Below are positions 1 to 9,248 of a stretch of 64,000 nt of DNA, one piece after another. How positions within the stretch are numbered: the stretch's first letter is position 1; every line of letters begins with the position of its first letter. Where the stretch lies: positions 373,496 through 437,495 of the forward strand of contig NZ_MSYM01000013.1 in assembly GCF_001938565.1 (NCBI RefSeq), given 5' to 3'. The notes under the pieces are model-generated. The model made no database searches. It was not told where the DNA came from and worked only from the letters and a program-made list of their open reading frames with translations. This DNA is from Rhodoferax antarcticus ANT.BR. GTDB taxonomy: Bacteria > Pseudomonadota > Gammaproteobacteria > Burkholderiales > Burkholderiaceae_C. Position numbers and translations under genes: made by a program.

Positions 1-1014
1 GCGCTGGTCAACATCCCGGCGCAGGGTCTGCCGGTGTTGCTGGCGCATGCGCTTTACAGCCAGATTGCCATGCACCAGGCCTATGGCGGCGTGGTGCCCG
101 AGCTGGCCAGTCGCGACCATATTCGCCGGGTGTTACCGCTGACCGAAGAGGTGCTGGCCGACTCGGGCCGCTCGCTGGCCGATGTGGATGTGGTGGCATT
201 TACCCGTGGCCCCGGTTTGGCGGGCGCGCTGCTGGTGGGCGCGGGCGTGGCTTGCGCTTTGGCGGCGGCGCTGGGCAAGCCGGTGCTGGGCGTGCACCAC
301 CTGGAAGGGCATTTGTTGTCGCCTTTTTTAAGCGCCGACCCGCCGCAGTTTCCGTTTGTGGCGCTGTTGGTGTCCGGCGGTCACACGCAACTCATGCGGG
401 TGGACGGGGTAGGGCGCTACCAAATTCTGGGCGAAACCATTGATGACGCAGCTGGCGAGGCGTTTGACAAGTCTGCCAAGCTGCTCGGGCTGGCTTACCC
501 AGGCGGTCAGGCACTGTCCCAACTGGCGGAGCAGGGCAACCCGAAAGCCTACAAGCTGCCGCGCCCTTTGTTGCACAGCGGCGACCTGGACTTTTCGTTT
601 GCAGGCCTGAAAACGGCGGTGATGGTGCAAACCGGCAAGTGCGCGCAGGCACAAGGCTGCGCCGGGCCAGACTTGCCGCCCGGCGTTCTGGCTGATCTGG
701 CGGCCTCCACCCAGGCGGCGATTGTCGAGGTGCTGGTGAAAAAATCACTCACCGCATTGAAACAAACCGGCCTCAAACGCCTGGTGGTGGCGGGTGGCGT
801 AGGTGCCAACCGCTTGCTGCGCGAGCAGCTCAACGCCGAGTGCGCCCAGCTTGCCATAAAGGTGCATTACCCCGAGCTGCATTTGTGCACCGACAACGGC
901 GCCATGATCGCCATGGCTGCAGCCATGCGCTTGCAGTCGGGCGAGCAAGCGGCCACTCAAACCTATGGGTTTGACGTGAAACCACGCTGGCCGCTGGACG
1001 CCATCACCGCCTGA
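1..1014 (+). CDS. tsaD: tRNA threonylcarbamoyladenosine synthase subunit TsaD, 5'-truncated by the window edge
   Basis: Catalytic subunit of the cytoplasmic complex that transfers the threonylcarbamoyl group to A37 of ANN-decoding tRNAs (t6A). The frame is open from base 1 with no start, so the first N-terminal residues, including the usual ETSCDET segment, lie upstream. Visible are the [13 protein letters not shown] block, the metal-binding HLEGH (HxxxH) at 298-312, [19 protein letters not shown] and the C-terminal VAGGVGAN and [10 protein letters not shown] motifs. These are diagnostic for the family, and the C-terminus is intact. The gene stands alone here, followed by a dispersed repeat and the start of an unrelated transporter gene. 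Confidence 0.95.
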   Translation, partial: ALVNIPAQGLPVLLAHALYSQIAMHQAYGGVVPELASRDHIRRVLPLTEEVLADSGRSLADVDVVAFTRGPGLAGALLVGAGVACALAAALGKPVLGVHHLEGHLLSPFLSADPPQFPFVALLVSGGHTQLMRVDGVGRYQILGETIDDAAGEAFDKSAKLLGLAYPGGQALSQLAEQGNPKAYKLPRPLLHSGDLDFSFAGLKTAVMVQTGKCAQAQGCAGPDLPPGVLADLAASTQAAIVEVLVKKSLTALKQTGLKRLVVAGGVGANRLLREQLNAECAQLAIKVHYPELHLCTDNGAMIAMAAAMRLQSGEQAATQTYGFDVKPRWPLDAITA

Positions 1015-1030
1015 AATATATAAGAAATAA

Positions 1031-1075
1031 GCCTCTAGCCCTTATCTATCAAGCGCGAGTAGCTATTGTTTTTTA
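1031..1075 (-). repeat. Dispersed Comamonadaceae-type short repeat, copy A
   Basis: About 45 bp just after tsaD. Read on the - strand it contains AATAGCTACTCGCGCTTGAT followed by AGATAAGGGCTAGAGGC. Three related copies lie at 5325-5362, 23942-23977 and 44263-44300. The T-rich end on the + strand (GTTTTTTAA) might assist termination after tsaD, but there is no strong stem. Family membership rests on the shared ATAGC...AAGGGCTAGAGGC core. Confidence 0.6.
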
Positions 1076-1297
1076 AGTTATGCGGGCGTCGCGATGCGAG
1101 ACACCTGTGGCATGCGCACCGCTGGCTGCGCGGCAGGACAAGCTGACGTAGCGGCGCGCCGCGTTGGCCCGTTTCAAGTTCAGCGCGTCGTTCTCCACAG
1201 GCCAGAACGCCTTGTAAACTGCGCAACCTTCACAACGACCCTGCCGCAAGCCCCTTGGCTGTGAACTGCGGCGCGGCTTTTTTTGAGAAATTCCCTG

Positions 1298-2569
1298 ATG
1301 CTTATTCTTCTTCGACGAGCTTTGCAATGCCTGGTTTTCGCGCTGTGTCTGCCCCTTTTGGCTGTTGCACAGCCAGTGCAAGCGCCGATCAAAATCGCGC
1401 TGATCGAGGCTTTAAGTGGCCCGTTTGCCAATACCGGTGAGGCGGTGTTTCGCAATCTGCTGTGGGCCACCGAGCGGGTCAACGCAGCGGGCGGGGTCAA
1501 ACTCGCAGGCGGCGCCAGTGCGCCGCTGCAACTCGAGCGCTTTGACAGCAAAGGCCAGACCGAAGAGGCGCTGACGATGCTCAAGGCAGCAGTGGACCAA
1601 GGCGCACGCTTCATCACCCAAGGCAATTCGTCAGCGGTCGCGGCCGGCCTGATCCATGCCATCAACAAGCACAACGAGCGCGAGCCCACCAAGCGGGTGA
1701 TTTTTCTGAATTACTCGGCGGTCGATCCGATCCTGACCAACGAAAAGTGCAGCTTTTGGCACTTCAGGTTCGACGCCCATGCCGACATGCGCATGAGCGC
1801 GCTGATGTCGGTCATCAGGGACGATGCGTCGCTGAAAAGCGTCTACATCATCGGCCAGGACTACAGCTTTGGTCACGCCGTGGCCAGCGAGGCACGCCGC
1901 CAGTTAAGCGCTTTGCGCCCAGACATCCGCATCGTCGGTGACGAGTTGCATGCCATCGGCCGGGTCAAAGACTTCATGCCCTACATGACCAAAATCAAGG
2001 CCAGTGGCGCCCAGGCGGTCATCACCGGCAACTGGGGCAATGACCTGACGCTGCTGGTGAAGGCGGCGAAAGATGTGGGTTTTGTAGGCCGGTTCTATAC
2101 CTTCTATGGCAATGCGCTGGGTGCGCCAGCCGCCATTGGCGAGGCTGGTGTCGGCAAGGTTCTGGCGGTGGCAGACTGGTTGCCTAATGTTGCCTCGGCC
2201 CCAAGCGAAGCGTTTTACCAATCGTTTCGTCAACGCTTTCCCAAACCCGAGGACGACTATGTGCACATGCGCATGCAACTCATGGTGCAGGCACTGGCGC
2301 AAGCGATAGAGGCTGCAGGGACTACGGATTCTGTAGCTGTAGCCACACAGCTGGAAAGGGCTAGCGTCACTTTTCATGCACAAAATGGCAGCATGCGTGC
2401 CAGTGATCACCAGTTTCAGCAACCGCTGGTGGTGGGGGTGATGGAGCGCAAGGGCGCCCCCGGCGTGAAGTTTGACGTCGAAGGCTCGGGCTATGGCTTT
2501 CGGGTGGTCAAAACCATTTCCGCAGCCCAGGCTCAGCAACCCAGCACCTGCCAGATGCAGCGCCCCTAA
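1298..2569 (+). CDS. Periplasmic substrate-binding protein of a branched-chain amino-acid-type (LivJ/HAAT) ABC transporter
   Basis: A 423-residue protein with a clear Sec signal peptide (LLRRALQC, a hydrophobic stretch, then AVAQPVQA) followed by the periplasmic-binding-protein opening KIALIEALSGPFANTGEA. Later blocks such as VYIIGQDYSFGHAVASEARR, AVITGNWGNDLTLLVKAAK and the two-lobe Leu/Ile/Val-binding fold pattern fit the Peripla_BP_6 family. The ligand cannot be told from sequence. ATG 1298 is preferred over an in-frame TTG at 1283 because it starts right at the signal peptide. No permease or ATPase genes flank it, so it is an orphan binding protein. Residues near 2330-2365 resemble the dispersed repeat (TAGCTG...AAGGGCTAG) and may derive from an old copy. 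Confidence 0.85.
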   Translation: MLILLRRALQCLVFALCLPLLAVAQPVQAPIKIALIEALSGPFANTGEAVFRNLLWATERVNAAGGVKLAGGASAPLQLERFDSKGQTEEALTMLKAAVDQGARFITQGNSSAVAAGLIHAINKHNEREPTKRVIFLNYSAVDPILTNEKCSFWHFRFDAHADMRMSALMSVIRDDASLKSVYIIGQDYSFGHAVASEARRQLSALRPDIRIVGDELHAIGRVKDFMPYMTKIKASGAQAVITGNWGNDLTLLVKAAKDVGFVGRFYTFYGNALGAPAAIGEAGVGKVLAVADWLPNVASAPSEAFYQSFRQRFPKPEDDYVHMRMQLMVQALAQAIEAAGTTDSVAVATQLERASVTFHAQNGSMRASDHQFQQPLVVGVMERKGAPGVKFDVEGSGYGFRVVKTISAAQAQQPSTCQMQRP

Positions 2570-2590
2570 ACCCAAGACCGAGGTGGCGCT

Positions 2591-2620
2591 TTGGCACGGA
2601 TAAATGGCCCCGGCTATACT
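2591..2620 (+). promoter_or_regulatory. Probable sigma-70 promoter of rpsO
   Basis: TTGGCA (2591-2596), an 18-bp spacer and TATACT (2615-2620), about 85 bases upstream of the rpsO start. The leader that follows contains GGCAG-type G-rich segments that could take part in the S15 autoregulation known in other bacteria; that role is inference. Confidence 0.55.
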
Positions 2621-2703
2621 TGGCGGCTCTGCTCTTTTTGCAGGGGTTGCACGTTAGGGGCAGTTCCAGCGCCTGACGCAAGTTGTTTACACAGGAAAAA
2701 ATC

Positions 2704-2970
2704 ATGATCGCATCCAGTATCAAGGCCGCTGTCGTCAAAGACAACGCACGTTCTGCCGGTGACACCGGTAGCCCTGAGGTTCAAGTGTCGCTGTTGACCG
2801 CCCGCATTAACGAACTCATGCCCCACTTCAAGACACATGCCAAAGACCACCACGGTCGTCGCGGCCTGCTGCGCATGGTGAGTCGGCGTCGCAAGCTGCT
2901 GGACTACCTGAAGAGTCGGCACGCTGAACGTTATTTGGCGTTGATCGCCAAACTGGGTCTGCGCAAGTAA
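2704..2970 (+). CDS. rpsO: 30S ribosomal protein S15
   Basis: An 88-residue protein of normal family length. It binds the central domain of 16S rRNA early in small-subunit assembly and forms bridge B4. The signatures [42 protein letters not shown] and the RY-AL-AKLGLRK end are all present. ATG 2704 follows AGGAAAAA and matches the family start; an upstream in-frame extension is not conserved. It is followed by a strong terminator and then pnp, the rpsO-pnp order found in many bacteria. Confidence 0.97.
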   Translation: MIASSIKAAVVKDNARSAGDTGSPEVQVSLLTARINELMPHFKTHAKDHHGRRGLLRMVSRRRKLLDYLKSRHAERYLALIAKLGLRK

Positions 2971-2989
2971 TTGGTTGCAAAAATTTGAC

Positions 2990-3023
2990 AAACGCCTGAG
3001 TTAGGGAACTAGCTCAGGCGTTT
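2990..3023 (+). terminator. Rho-independent terminator after rpsO
   Basis: Perfect 11-bp stem, AAACGCCTGAG (2990-3000) with CTCAGGCGTTT (3013-3023), a 12-nt loop, and TTTCTTACTT after the stem. The A-tract on the left arm makes it potentially bidirectional. It separates rpsO from pnp, though read-through into pnp is common in this gene pair. Confidence 0.8.
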
Positions 3024-3062
3024 CTTACTTCGGAGACGGCAAAAACACGAGCGAAGCTGTGT

Positions 3063-3108
3063 CATTCCAAAGCCTGCTGCACCCTAAGGCTCGGCATTTT
3101 CTGGAATG
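3063..3108 (+). promoter_or_regulatory. Stem-loop in the pnp leader, possible autoregulatory hairpin
   Basis: Nested inverted repeats: outer CATTCCA (3063-3069) with TGGAATG (3102-3108), inner AGCC (3071-3074) with GGCT (3088-3091). In enterobacteria a long leader hairpin of pnp is cut by RNase III and controls PNPase synthesis; the position here suggests a similar role, which is inference. Confidence 0.4.
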
Positions 3109-3185
3109 GCATCGTGTTCTGTTTGGCAGTTTCCAGGCTTAGGTGGGGTGGCCTGCACCCCCCGAATTCTCAGGAGAAAAGAAAA

Positions 3186-5309
3186 ATGACAATGTTCAAA
3201 AAAGTTAGCAAAACCTTCCAATGGGGTCAAAACACAGTCACCATGGAAACTGGCGAAATCGCCCGTCAAGCCAGCGGCGCAGTGAAGCTTGACATGGACG
3301 GCACTGTGGTGTTGGCTACCGTGGTGGCCAGGACCGAAGGCAAAGCCGGTCAGGATTTCTTTCCACTGACCGTTGATTACCTTGAAAAAGCCTACGCTGC
3401 AGGCAAGATTCCGGGCAGCTTCTTCAAGCGTGAAGGCCGCCCCAGCGAGTTTGAAACACTCACCAGCCGCCTGATTGACCGCCCAATACGCCCATTGTTT
3501 CCCGAAGGCTTCTTCAACGAAGTGCATGTGGTGGTGCACACCCTGTCGCTCAACCCTGAAGTCGACGCCGACATTGCCGCCATGATTGCGGTGAGCGCAG
3601 CGCTGTCGATCAGCGGCGTGCCGTTCAGCGGCCCGATTGGTGCTGCCCGCGTGGGTTACATCAACGGCGAATATGTGCTTAACCCGGGCCAAACCCTGCG
3701 CAAATCCAGCCAGATGGAATTGGTGGTGGCAGGTACCGAATCTGCCGTACTGATGGTCGAGTCTGAGGCTGACCAGTTGTCCGAAGAAATCATGCTCGGC
3801 GCGGTGGTGTTTGGCCACACCCAAGGTGCGATTGCCATCAACGCGATCCACGACCTCGTGCGTGATGCTGGCAAGCCGGTGTGGGACTGGAAGCCCGCTG
3901 CCAAAGACGAAGCGCTGATCGCCAAGATCGACGTACTGGCCAAGGACAAACTGGTGGCCGCCTACCAAATCCGCAATAAGCAAGCCCGCACCCAAGCCTG
4001 CCGCGCGACCTACGCTGAAGTCATGGCCGCACTGAAGGCCGAAGGCGTGGCGTTTGATTCGGTGGCTATCGAAGGCCTGCTGTTTGAAATTGAAGCGAAG
4101 ATTGTTCGTGGCCAGATTCTGGCGGGCGAGCCGCGTATTGACGGTCGTGACACACGCACCGTGCGTGCTATCGAAATCCGCAACGGCGTGCTGCCGCGCA
4201 CCCACGGTTCCGCCCTGTTCACGCGGGGTGAAACCCAGGCGCTGGTGGTGACCACGCTGGGTACCGAGCGTGATGCCCAGCGCATTGACGCCTTGAGCGG
4301 CGACTACGAAGACCGCTTCATGCTGCACTACAACATGCCTCCCTTTGCCACCGGCGAAACCGGCCGTGTGGGCACGCCCAAGCGCCGCGAAATTGGTCAC
4401 GGCCGTCTGGCCAAGCGCGCGCTGATTGCCGTGTTGCCGAGCAAGGAAGACTTCCCCTACACCATGCGTGTGGTGTCTGAAGTGACCGAATCCAACGGTT
4501 CGTCGAGCATGGCCTCGGTGTGCGGCGGCTGCCTGAGTCTGATGGACGCTGGCGTGCCTTTGAAGGCGCATGTGGCCGGCATTGCCATGGGCCTGATCAA
4601 GGACGACAACCGCTTTGCCGTGCTGACTGACATCCTGGGTGATGAAGACCACCTCGGCGACATGGACTTCAAGGTGGCCGGTACCACCAACGGCATCACC
4701 GCGCTGCAGATGGACATCAAGATCCAGGGCATCACCAAGGAAATCATGCAAGTCGCTTTGGCACAAGCCAAAGAAGCGCGTATGCATATCCTGGGCAAGA
4801 TGACTGAAGCCATGGCAGAGGCCAAGACCGAAGTCTCCAATTTCGCGCCGCGTCTGTTCACCATGAAGATCAACCCGGAAAAGATCCGCGACGTGATCGG
4901 CAAGGGCGGCTCGGTGATCCGTGCGCTGACCGAAGAAACCGGCACCCAGATCAATATCGACGAAGACGGCACCATCACCATCGCATCAAGTGACCCGGCC
5001 AAAGCCGAAGAAGCCAAGCGCCGCATTGAGCAGATCACCGCTGAAGTTGAAATCGGCAAGATTTATGAAGGCCCGGTGGTGAAGATTTTGGACTTCGGCG
5101 CGCTGATCAACCTGCTGCCCGGCAAAGATGGCCTGCTGCACATCAGCCAGATCGCCCATGAACGCGTCGAGAAGGTGACTGACTATTTGTCAGAAGGCCA
5201 GATCGTTAAGGTCAAGGTCATGGAAACCGACGAAAAAGGCCGTGTCAAGCTGTCGATGAAAGCCTTGCTGGAGCGCCCAGTCCAAGGCGGCAACGATAAT
5301 CGGGCTTGA
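3186..5309 (+). CDS. pnp: Polyribonucleotide nucleotidyltransferase (PNPase)
   Basis: A 707-residue 3'-to-5' phosphorolytic exoribonuclease that works in mRNA decay and the degradosome as a homotrimer. Two RNase PH domains (about residues 1-230 and 310-540) flank an alpha-helical linker; the second carries GRDTRTVR and the catalytic-region [16 protein letters not shown] domain follows with the IGKGGSVIR loop (about residue 575), then an S1 domain ([22 protein letters not shown]). ATG 3186 has AGGAG (3172-3176) at 9 nt; the alternative ATG 3192 would be 15 nt away. The length and all domains are complete. Confidence 0.97.
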   Translation: MTMFKKVSKTFQWGQNTVTMETGEIARQASGAVKLDMDGTVVLATVVARTEGKAGQDFFPLTVDYLEKAYAAGKIPGSFFKREGRPSEFETLTSRLIDRPIRPLFPEGFFNEVHVVVHTLSLNPEVDADIAAMIAVSAALSISGVPFSGPIGAARVGYINGEYVLNPGQTLRKSSQMELVVAGTESAVLMVESEADQLSEEIMLGAVVFGHTQGAIAINAIHDLVRDAGKPVWDWKPAAKDEALIAKIDVLAKDKLVAAYQIRNKQARTQACRATYAEVMAALKAEGVAFDSVAIEGLLFEIEAKIVRGQILAGEPRIDGRDTRTVRAIEIRNGVLPRTHGSALFTRGETQALVVTTLGTERDAQRIDALSGDYEDRFMLHYNMPPFATGETGRVGTPKRREIGHGRLAKRALIAVLPSKEDFPYTMRVVSEVTESNGSSSMASVCGGCLSLMDAGVPLKAHVAGIAMGLIKDDNRFAVLTDILGDEDHLGDMDFKVAGTTNGITALQMDIKIQGITKEIMQVALAQAKEARMHILGKMTEAMAEAKTEVSNFAPRLFTMKINPEKIRDVIGKGGSVIRALTEETGTQINIDEDGTITIASSDPAKAEEAKRRIEQITAEVEIGKIYEGPVVKILDFGALINLLPGKDGLLHISQIAHERVEKVTDYLSEGQIVKVKVMETDEKGRVKLSMKALLERPVQGGNDNRA

Positions 5310-5324
5310 GCTTGTTATCACTTT

Positions 5325-5362
5325 AATAGCTGCTTGCGCATATAGGACAAGGGCTAGAGGCC
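5325..5362 (+). repeat. Dispersed Comamonadaceae-type short repeat, copy B
   Basis: AATAGCTGCTTGCGC (from 5325) and ACAAGGGCTAGAGGC (ending 5362) lie between pnp and the quinone oxidoreductase gene. This is close to the apparent consensus of the family. Its terminal GAGG lies 11 nt before the next start codon and may serve as a loose ribosome binding site. Confidence 0.6.
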
Positions 5363-5371
5363 AAAAAGACC

Positions 5372-6361
5372 ATGAAAGTCATTGACATCACTGGGCACGG
5401 CGGTACCGACGTATTGCATCTGGGGCAGCGACCCGTGCCCGTGCCGGGCGCGGGTGAACTGCTGATTCGCGTCGCCGCCAGTGGGGTCAACCGTCCGGAC
5501 GTTTTGCAGCGCTTGGGGAATTACCCGGTGCCACCAGGTGCTTCGGACATTCTGGGTCTGGAGGTGGCGGGTGTGATTGAACAAGGTGACCCGGCTGAAC
5601 TGGCTGCTGCTGGTTTCAAGCTGGGTGATCGCATTTGTGCGCTGGTGGCGGGTGGGGGTTATGCGGAGTATTGCGTGGCACCTATCGCGCAAACTTTGCC
5701 CGTGCCGGAAGGTTTGACAGACGTTGAAGCGGCCAGTTTGCCTGAGACGTTTTTTACCGTCTGGAGCAACATGATGCAGCGGGCTCGCCTGCAGCCGGGT
5801 GAATCCGTGCTGATCCAGGGCGGCTCCAGCGGCATTGGTGTGACCGCCATTCAATTGGCTAAATACATTGGCGCCAAGGTGTTCGTCACCGCAGGTAGCG
5901 ATGAAAAGTGTGCTGCGTGCCTTGAATTGGGTGCAGACTTTGCTATCAATTACAAAGCGTTAGACTTCCAGGAAGAGCTGATGCGCCTGACCGATGGTCA
6001 GGGTGTGGATGTGATTCTAGATATGGTGGCGGGGAGTTATGTCGCCAAAGAGGTTCAATGCCTGAAGGAAGATGGCCGCTTGGTCATCATCTCGATTTTG
6101 GGGGGATCCCGAAGCGAGTTCAACGCCGGGCTGGTTTTGCGCAAACGCCTGACCATCACCGGCTCGACCTTACGGCCACGGTCCGTGGCGTTCAAGGCGG
6201 CAATTGCCCAGGCCTGCCTGGAAAACATATGGCCAGCGCTGACTGCCAAACGCATCAAGCCGGTGATTTTCCGGACCTTCGCAGCAGAGCAGGTTGCACA
6301 GGCACACGCTTTGATGGAATCGAGCCAGCACGTTGGAAAAATTGTTTTGACTTGGAGCTAA
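5372..6361 (+). CDS. NAD(P)H:quinone oxidoreductase, zinc-independent MDR family (PIG3/zeta-crystallin-like)
   Basis: A 329-residue medium-chain dehydrogenase/reductase. The N-terminal GroES-like domain includes the [33 protein letters not shown] region typical of the TP53I3/QorA-like branch. The Rossmann domain has [18 protein letters not shown] for NADPH binding and [16 protein letters not shown]. No catalytic zinc cysteines are in the usual places. It probably reduces quinones or enals in the cytosol; the exact substrate is unknown. It lies directly upstream of tpiA (2-nt gap), so the two are probably co-transcribed. Confidence 0.88.
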   Translation: MKVIDITGHGGTDVLHLGQRPVPVPGAGELLIRVAASGVNRPDVLQRLGNYPVPPGASDILGLEVAGVIEQGDPAELAAAGFKLGDRICALVAGGGYAEYCVAPIAQTLPVPEGLTDVEAASLPETFFTVWSNMMQRARLQPGESVLIQGGSSGIGVTAIQLAKYIGAKVFVTAGSDEKCAACLELGADFAINYKALDFQEELMRLTDGQGVDVILDMVAGSYVAKEVQCLKEDGRLVIISILGGSRSEFNAGLVLRKRLTITGSTLRPRSVAFKAAIAQACLENIWPALTAKRIKPVIFRTFAAEQVAQAHALMESSQHVGKIVLTWS

Positions 6362-6363
6362 CC

Positions 6364-7107
6364 ATGATGAAAAAACTGATCGCCGGTAACTGGAAGATGA
6401 ACGGTAGCCTGGCTGCCAATGACAAGCTTCTCAAAGACATCCTTGCCGGCATGGGGCAGGCTACCTGTGAGGTGGCGGTGGGTGTGCCAGCGGTTTATCT
6501 GGCGCAGTGCCAAATTTTATTGGCAGGCACGTCGATCGATCTGGCTTCGCAGGACATTTCTGCCCAGGAAAGCGGTGCCTATACCGGTGAAATTTCGGGT
6601 GCGATGCTCAAGGAATTCGGCGTACGCTATGCCATCGTTGGTCACTCCGAGCGCCGTCAGTACCACGGTGAAACCGACGAAGTGGTGGCGTGCAAGGCGC
6701 AGCGCGCCCTCAAGTGCGGCATCACCCCGATTGTTTGCGTCGGCGAGACTCTGGCAGAGCGCGAAGCGGGCAAAACCGACGAAGTGGTCAAGCGCCAGCT
6801 GGCAGCGGTGATTCACACCAATGGCCATTGCATCAGCGAAGTGGTGGTGGCTTATGAGCCTGTGTGGGCGATTGGTACCGGCAAGACCGCGACGCCTGAG
6901 ATGGCGCAGCAGGTGCACGCGGTGCTGCGAGCGCAGCTCAAGGCGGCCTCGGAGCATGCTGACTGCATCAAACTGCTGTACGGCGGCAGTATGAACGCGG
7001 CCAATGCCGCGCAACTGCTGGCGCAACCGGATATTGATGGCGGGTTGATTGGCGGTGCTGCGCTGAAAGCCCAGGATTTTTTAACGATTATTGCTGCAGC
7101 CGCCTGA
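6364..7107 (+). CDS. tpiA: Triosephosphate isomerase
   Basis: A 247-residue TIM-barrel enzyme that interconverts dihydroxyacetone phosphate and glyceraldehyde 3-phosphate in glycolysis, gluconeogenesis and the Calvin cycle. The N-terminal GNWKMN carries the catalytic Lys. IVGHSERR holds the electrophile His, [14 protein letters not shown] holds the catalytic Glu and flexible loop 6, and [11 protein letters not shown] is the phosphate loop. ATG 6364 or 6367 are both possible. It is followed closely by secG, a common arrangement upstream of nuo in proteobacteria. Confidence 0.97.
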   Translation: MMKKLIAGNWKMNGSLAANDKLLKDILAGMGQATCEVAVGVPAVYLAQCQILLAGTSIDLASQDISAQESGAYTGEISGAMLKEFGVRYAIVGHSERRQYHGETDEVVACKAQRALKCGITPIVCVGETLAEREAGKTDEVVKRQLAAVIHTNGHCISEVVVAYEPVWAIGTGKTATPEMAQQVHAVLRAQLKAASEHADCIKLLYGGSMNAANAAQLLAQPDIDGGLIGGAALKAQDFLTIIAAAA

Positions 7108-7117
7108 AAATCAGGCG
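7101..7117 (+). terminator. Hairpin at the end of tpiA, weak terminator or attenuator
   Basis: Perfect 7-bp stem CGCCTGA (7101-7107) with TCAGGCG (7111-7117) and an AAA loop; the tpiA stop codon is in the left arm. Only TGTCTTGCTATT follows, so termination would be partial at best. Confidence 0.4.
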
Positions 7118-7145
7118 TGTCTTGCTATTAAACGAGGAGTGATGA

Positions 7146-7502
7146 ATGAATGTGATGTTGACAGTTTTGCTAGCGGTACAAATGTTGTCGGCGGTGGTCA
7201 TGATTGGTCTGATCCTGGTGCAGCACGGTAAAGGTGCCGACATGGGCGCAGCCTTTGGCAGCGGGGGAGCGGGCAGCCTGTTTGGTGCCAGTGGCAGTTC
7301 GAACTTTTTGTCGCGGACCACGGCAGTTTTGGCAACGGTGTTTTTTGTCAGCACCCTGGCGCTGGCTTACTTTAACTCGGCGCGCCCTGAGCCGAGCGCT
7401 GGCGGTAGCGTGCTTGAAAACGCTGCTTTGGTCGCCCCAGCGTCGGCTCCGGTGGCACCTGCTGCATCGGCATCTGGCGCAGCGCAAATCCCGTCTAAGT
7501 GA
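7146..7502 (+). CDS. secG: Preprotein translocase subunit SecG
   Basis: A 118-residue inner-membrane component of the SecYEG channel. Two transmembrane spans (about residues 4-24 and 55-75) surround the conserved cytoplasmic loop with LVQHGKGADMGAAFGSG and SLFGASGSSNFLSRTTA. The C-terminal tail is rich in Ala, Pro and Ser, as usual in Burkholderiales. GAGGAG lies a few bases before the ATG. It sits between tpiA and tRNA-Leu, upstream of nuo. Confidence 0.95.
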   Translation: MNVMLTVLLAVQMLSAVVMIGLILVQHGKGADMGAAFGSGGAGSLFGASGSSNFLSRTTAVLATVFFVSTLALAYFNSARPEPSAGGSVLENAALVAPASAPVAPAASASGAAQIPSK

Positions 7503-7620
7503 CCTTGGTCGCAAAAGCCCCTGCACCCTCAGTTAGCTGGGTAATTCAGGGTAAACTTCGGGTTCTCTCACCGAGCGAAAGACAACACCTAAGAGTGTGT
7601 TCGGTGATGATGTCAAACAG

Positions 7621-7705
7621 GCCGTCGTGGTGAAATTGGTAGACACGCTATCTTGAGGTGGTAGTGGCGAAAGCTGTGCGAGTTCGAGTCTCGCCGACGG
7701 CACCA
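7621..7705 (+). tRNA. tRNA-Leu (anticodon GAG)
   Basis: A complete cloverleaf can be drawn. The acceptor stem pairs GCCGTCG (7621-7627) with CGACGGC (7695-7701). The anticodon stem pairs CTATC with GGTAG around the loop TTGAGGT, giving GAG. A long class II variable arm follows, and the T arm is GCGAG-TTCGAGT-CTCGC. The terminal CCA is encoded (7703-7705). The long variable arm and the GAG anticodon identify it as leucine, reading CUC and CUU. Confidence 0.97.
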
Positions 7706-7761
7706 GGTAAACAACATGAATGCATGTGAATGCATCCATGACACAGGGGATCTCAACTTCT

Positions 7762-8124
7762 ATGATGGACCTTGAACAGTATTTGCCAGTACTTTTGTTT
7801 ATTCTGGTGGGCATTGCAGTGGGCATTATTCCTCAAGTCCTCGGGTATGTACTCGGTCCCAACCGGCCTGATCCGGCCAAAAATTCCCCTTATGAATGCG
7901 GCTTTGAAGCCTTTGAAGATGCGCGGATGAAGTTCGACGTCCGCTACTACTTGGTGGCGATTCTGTTCATCTTGTTTGATCTGGAAATTGCGTTCCTGTT
8001 GCCTTGGGCGGTGGCGCTCAAGGATGTCGGCATCGTCGGATTCTGGGAAGTGATGATCTTTCTTTTTATTCTGATCCTGGGTTTTATCTACATGTGGAAA
8101 AAAGGTGCCCTTGATTGGGAGTAA
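7762..8124 (+). CDS. nuoA: NADH-quinone oxidoreductase subunit A
   Basis: First gene of complex I; a small membrane subunit (120 residues, three transmembrane helices) at the junction of the arms near the quinone site. It shows [52 protein letters not shown], where the loop Cys and the FDLE motif are family hallmarks. ATG 7762 (or 7765) fits the family length; in-frame ATGs at 7720 and 7738 would add a non-conserved tail. An AGGGGA lies 12 nt upstream. Confidence 0.95.
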   Translation: MMDLEQYLPVLLFILVGIAVGIIPQVLGYVLGPNRPDPAKNSPYECGFEAFEDARMKFDVRYYLVAILFILFDLEIAFLLPWAVALKDVGIVGFWEVMIFLFILILGFIYMWKKGALDWE

Positions 8125-8137
8125 TTGGGAAAAAAGC

Positions 8138-8617
8138 ATGATTGAAGGCGTTTTTAAGGAAGGGTTTGTCACCACCAGTTACGACTCGGTGATGAATTGG
8201 GCAAAAACAGGCTCGCTGTGGCCTATGACCTTTGGTTTGGCGTGCTGCGCGGTGGAAATGATGCACGCGGCTGCGGCACGCTACGACATCAGCCGCTTCG
8301 GCGCCGAGGTGTTCCGGGCGAGTCCACGGCAGTCTGATCTGATCATCGTGGCTGGAACTCTGTGCAACAAAATGGCCCCGGCTTTTCGCAAGGTGTACGA
8401 CCAGATGAGTGAGCCGCGCTGGGTCATCTCCATGGGGTCGTGTGCGAACGGTGGTGGCTATTACCACTACAGTTATTCTGTGGTGCGCGGTTGTGACAGG
8501 ATCGTTCCGGTTGACGTCTATGTGCCGGGTTGCCCGCCAACAGCAGAGGCTTTGCTGTACGGCATCATCCAGTTGCAGACCAAGATTCGGCGCACCCAAA
8601 CCATCGCGCGTGCCTAA
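8138..8617 (+). CDS. nuoB: NADH-quinone oxidoreductase subunit B
   Basis: A 159-residue peripheral subunit that carries the terminal 4Fe-4S cluster N2, which passes electrons to quinone. The ligands are visible: the adjacent Cys pair in [10 protein letters not shown], Cys in [16 protein letters not shown] and Cys in [14 protein letters not shown]. The length is normal. ATG 8138 lies 14 bases after the nuoA stop. Confidence 0.96.
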   Translation: MIEGVFKEGFVTTSYDSVMNWAKTGSLWPMTFGLACCAVEMMHAAAARYDISRFGAEVFRASPRQSDLIIVAGTLCNKMAPAFRKVYDQMSEPRWVISMGSCANGGGYYHYSYSVVRGCDRIVPVDVYVPGCPPTAEALLYGIIQLQTKIRRTQTIARA

Positions 8618-8627
8618 AAGGGAAGCC

Positions 8628-9245
8628 ATGACTTTATATGCTGTCCATATTCAAACCGTCAAGGCGCGGGTTGATGCCGCCTTGGGCGACCTGCTGCAAA
8701 GCAGCAACGTCCGGTTAGATGAGCTGACGGTGGTTGTGTCGGCTGCCAACTACCATCAGGTCGCGCAGACATTGCGCGACCACCCTGATTGCCGTTTTGA
8801 GCAGATGATGGACTTGTGCGGTGTCGACTACTCCACCTACAAAAATGAGCCTTTGCAGGGGCCGCGCTATTGCGTGGTGCTGCACCTGCTGTCTGTCAGC
8901 CTGAACCAGCGGGTACGGCTTAAAGTTTTTGCCCCTGATGACGCGATGCCAGTGGTGACTTCGGTGTGCAACATTTGGAGCGCCGCGAACTGGTTTGAGC
9001 GCGAGGCTTTTGACCTTTTTGGTATTGTTTTTGAGGGGCATGACGACCTGCGTCGAATCCTCACAGACTACGGCTTTATTGGTCACCCTTTCCGCAAAGA
9101 TTTCCCTTTGTCTGGCCATGTTGAAATGCGCTATGACGCTGAACAGCGTCGCGTGGTGTACCAGCCAATCACAATTGAGCCGCGCGAAATCACGCCGCGC
9201 ATCATTCGTGAGGAAAACTACGCCGGCATGCAGCAGGTGCACTGA
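8628..9245 (+). CDS. nuoC: NADH-quinone oxidoreductase subunit C
   Basis: A 205-residue peripheral-arm subunit (30-kDa type) without cofactors that packs against NuoD. The family signature [41 protein letters not shown] is present. It is a separate gene here, not fused to nuoD as in E. coli. ATG 8628 is chosen because GGGAAG precedes it and the upstream frame overlaps nuoB without similarity. Confidence 0.96.
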   Translation: MTLYAVHIQTVKARVDAALGDLLQSSNVRLDELTVVVSAANYHQVAQTLRDHPDCRFEQMMDLCGVDYSTYKNEPLQGPRYCVVLHLLSVSLNQRVRLKVFAPDDAMPVVTSVCNIWSAANWFEREAFDLFGIVFEGHDDLRRILTDYGFIGHPFRKDFPLSGHVEMRYDAEQRRVVYQPITIEPREITPRIIREENYAGMQQVH

Positions 9246-9248
9246 GTC

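Noticed and set aside
3084..4787. 567-codon minus-strand ORF antisense to pnp
   Set aside because: A GC-rich shadow frame of pnp; composition rich in His, Gly and Gln with no domain.
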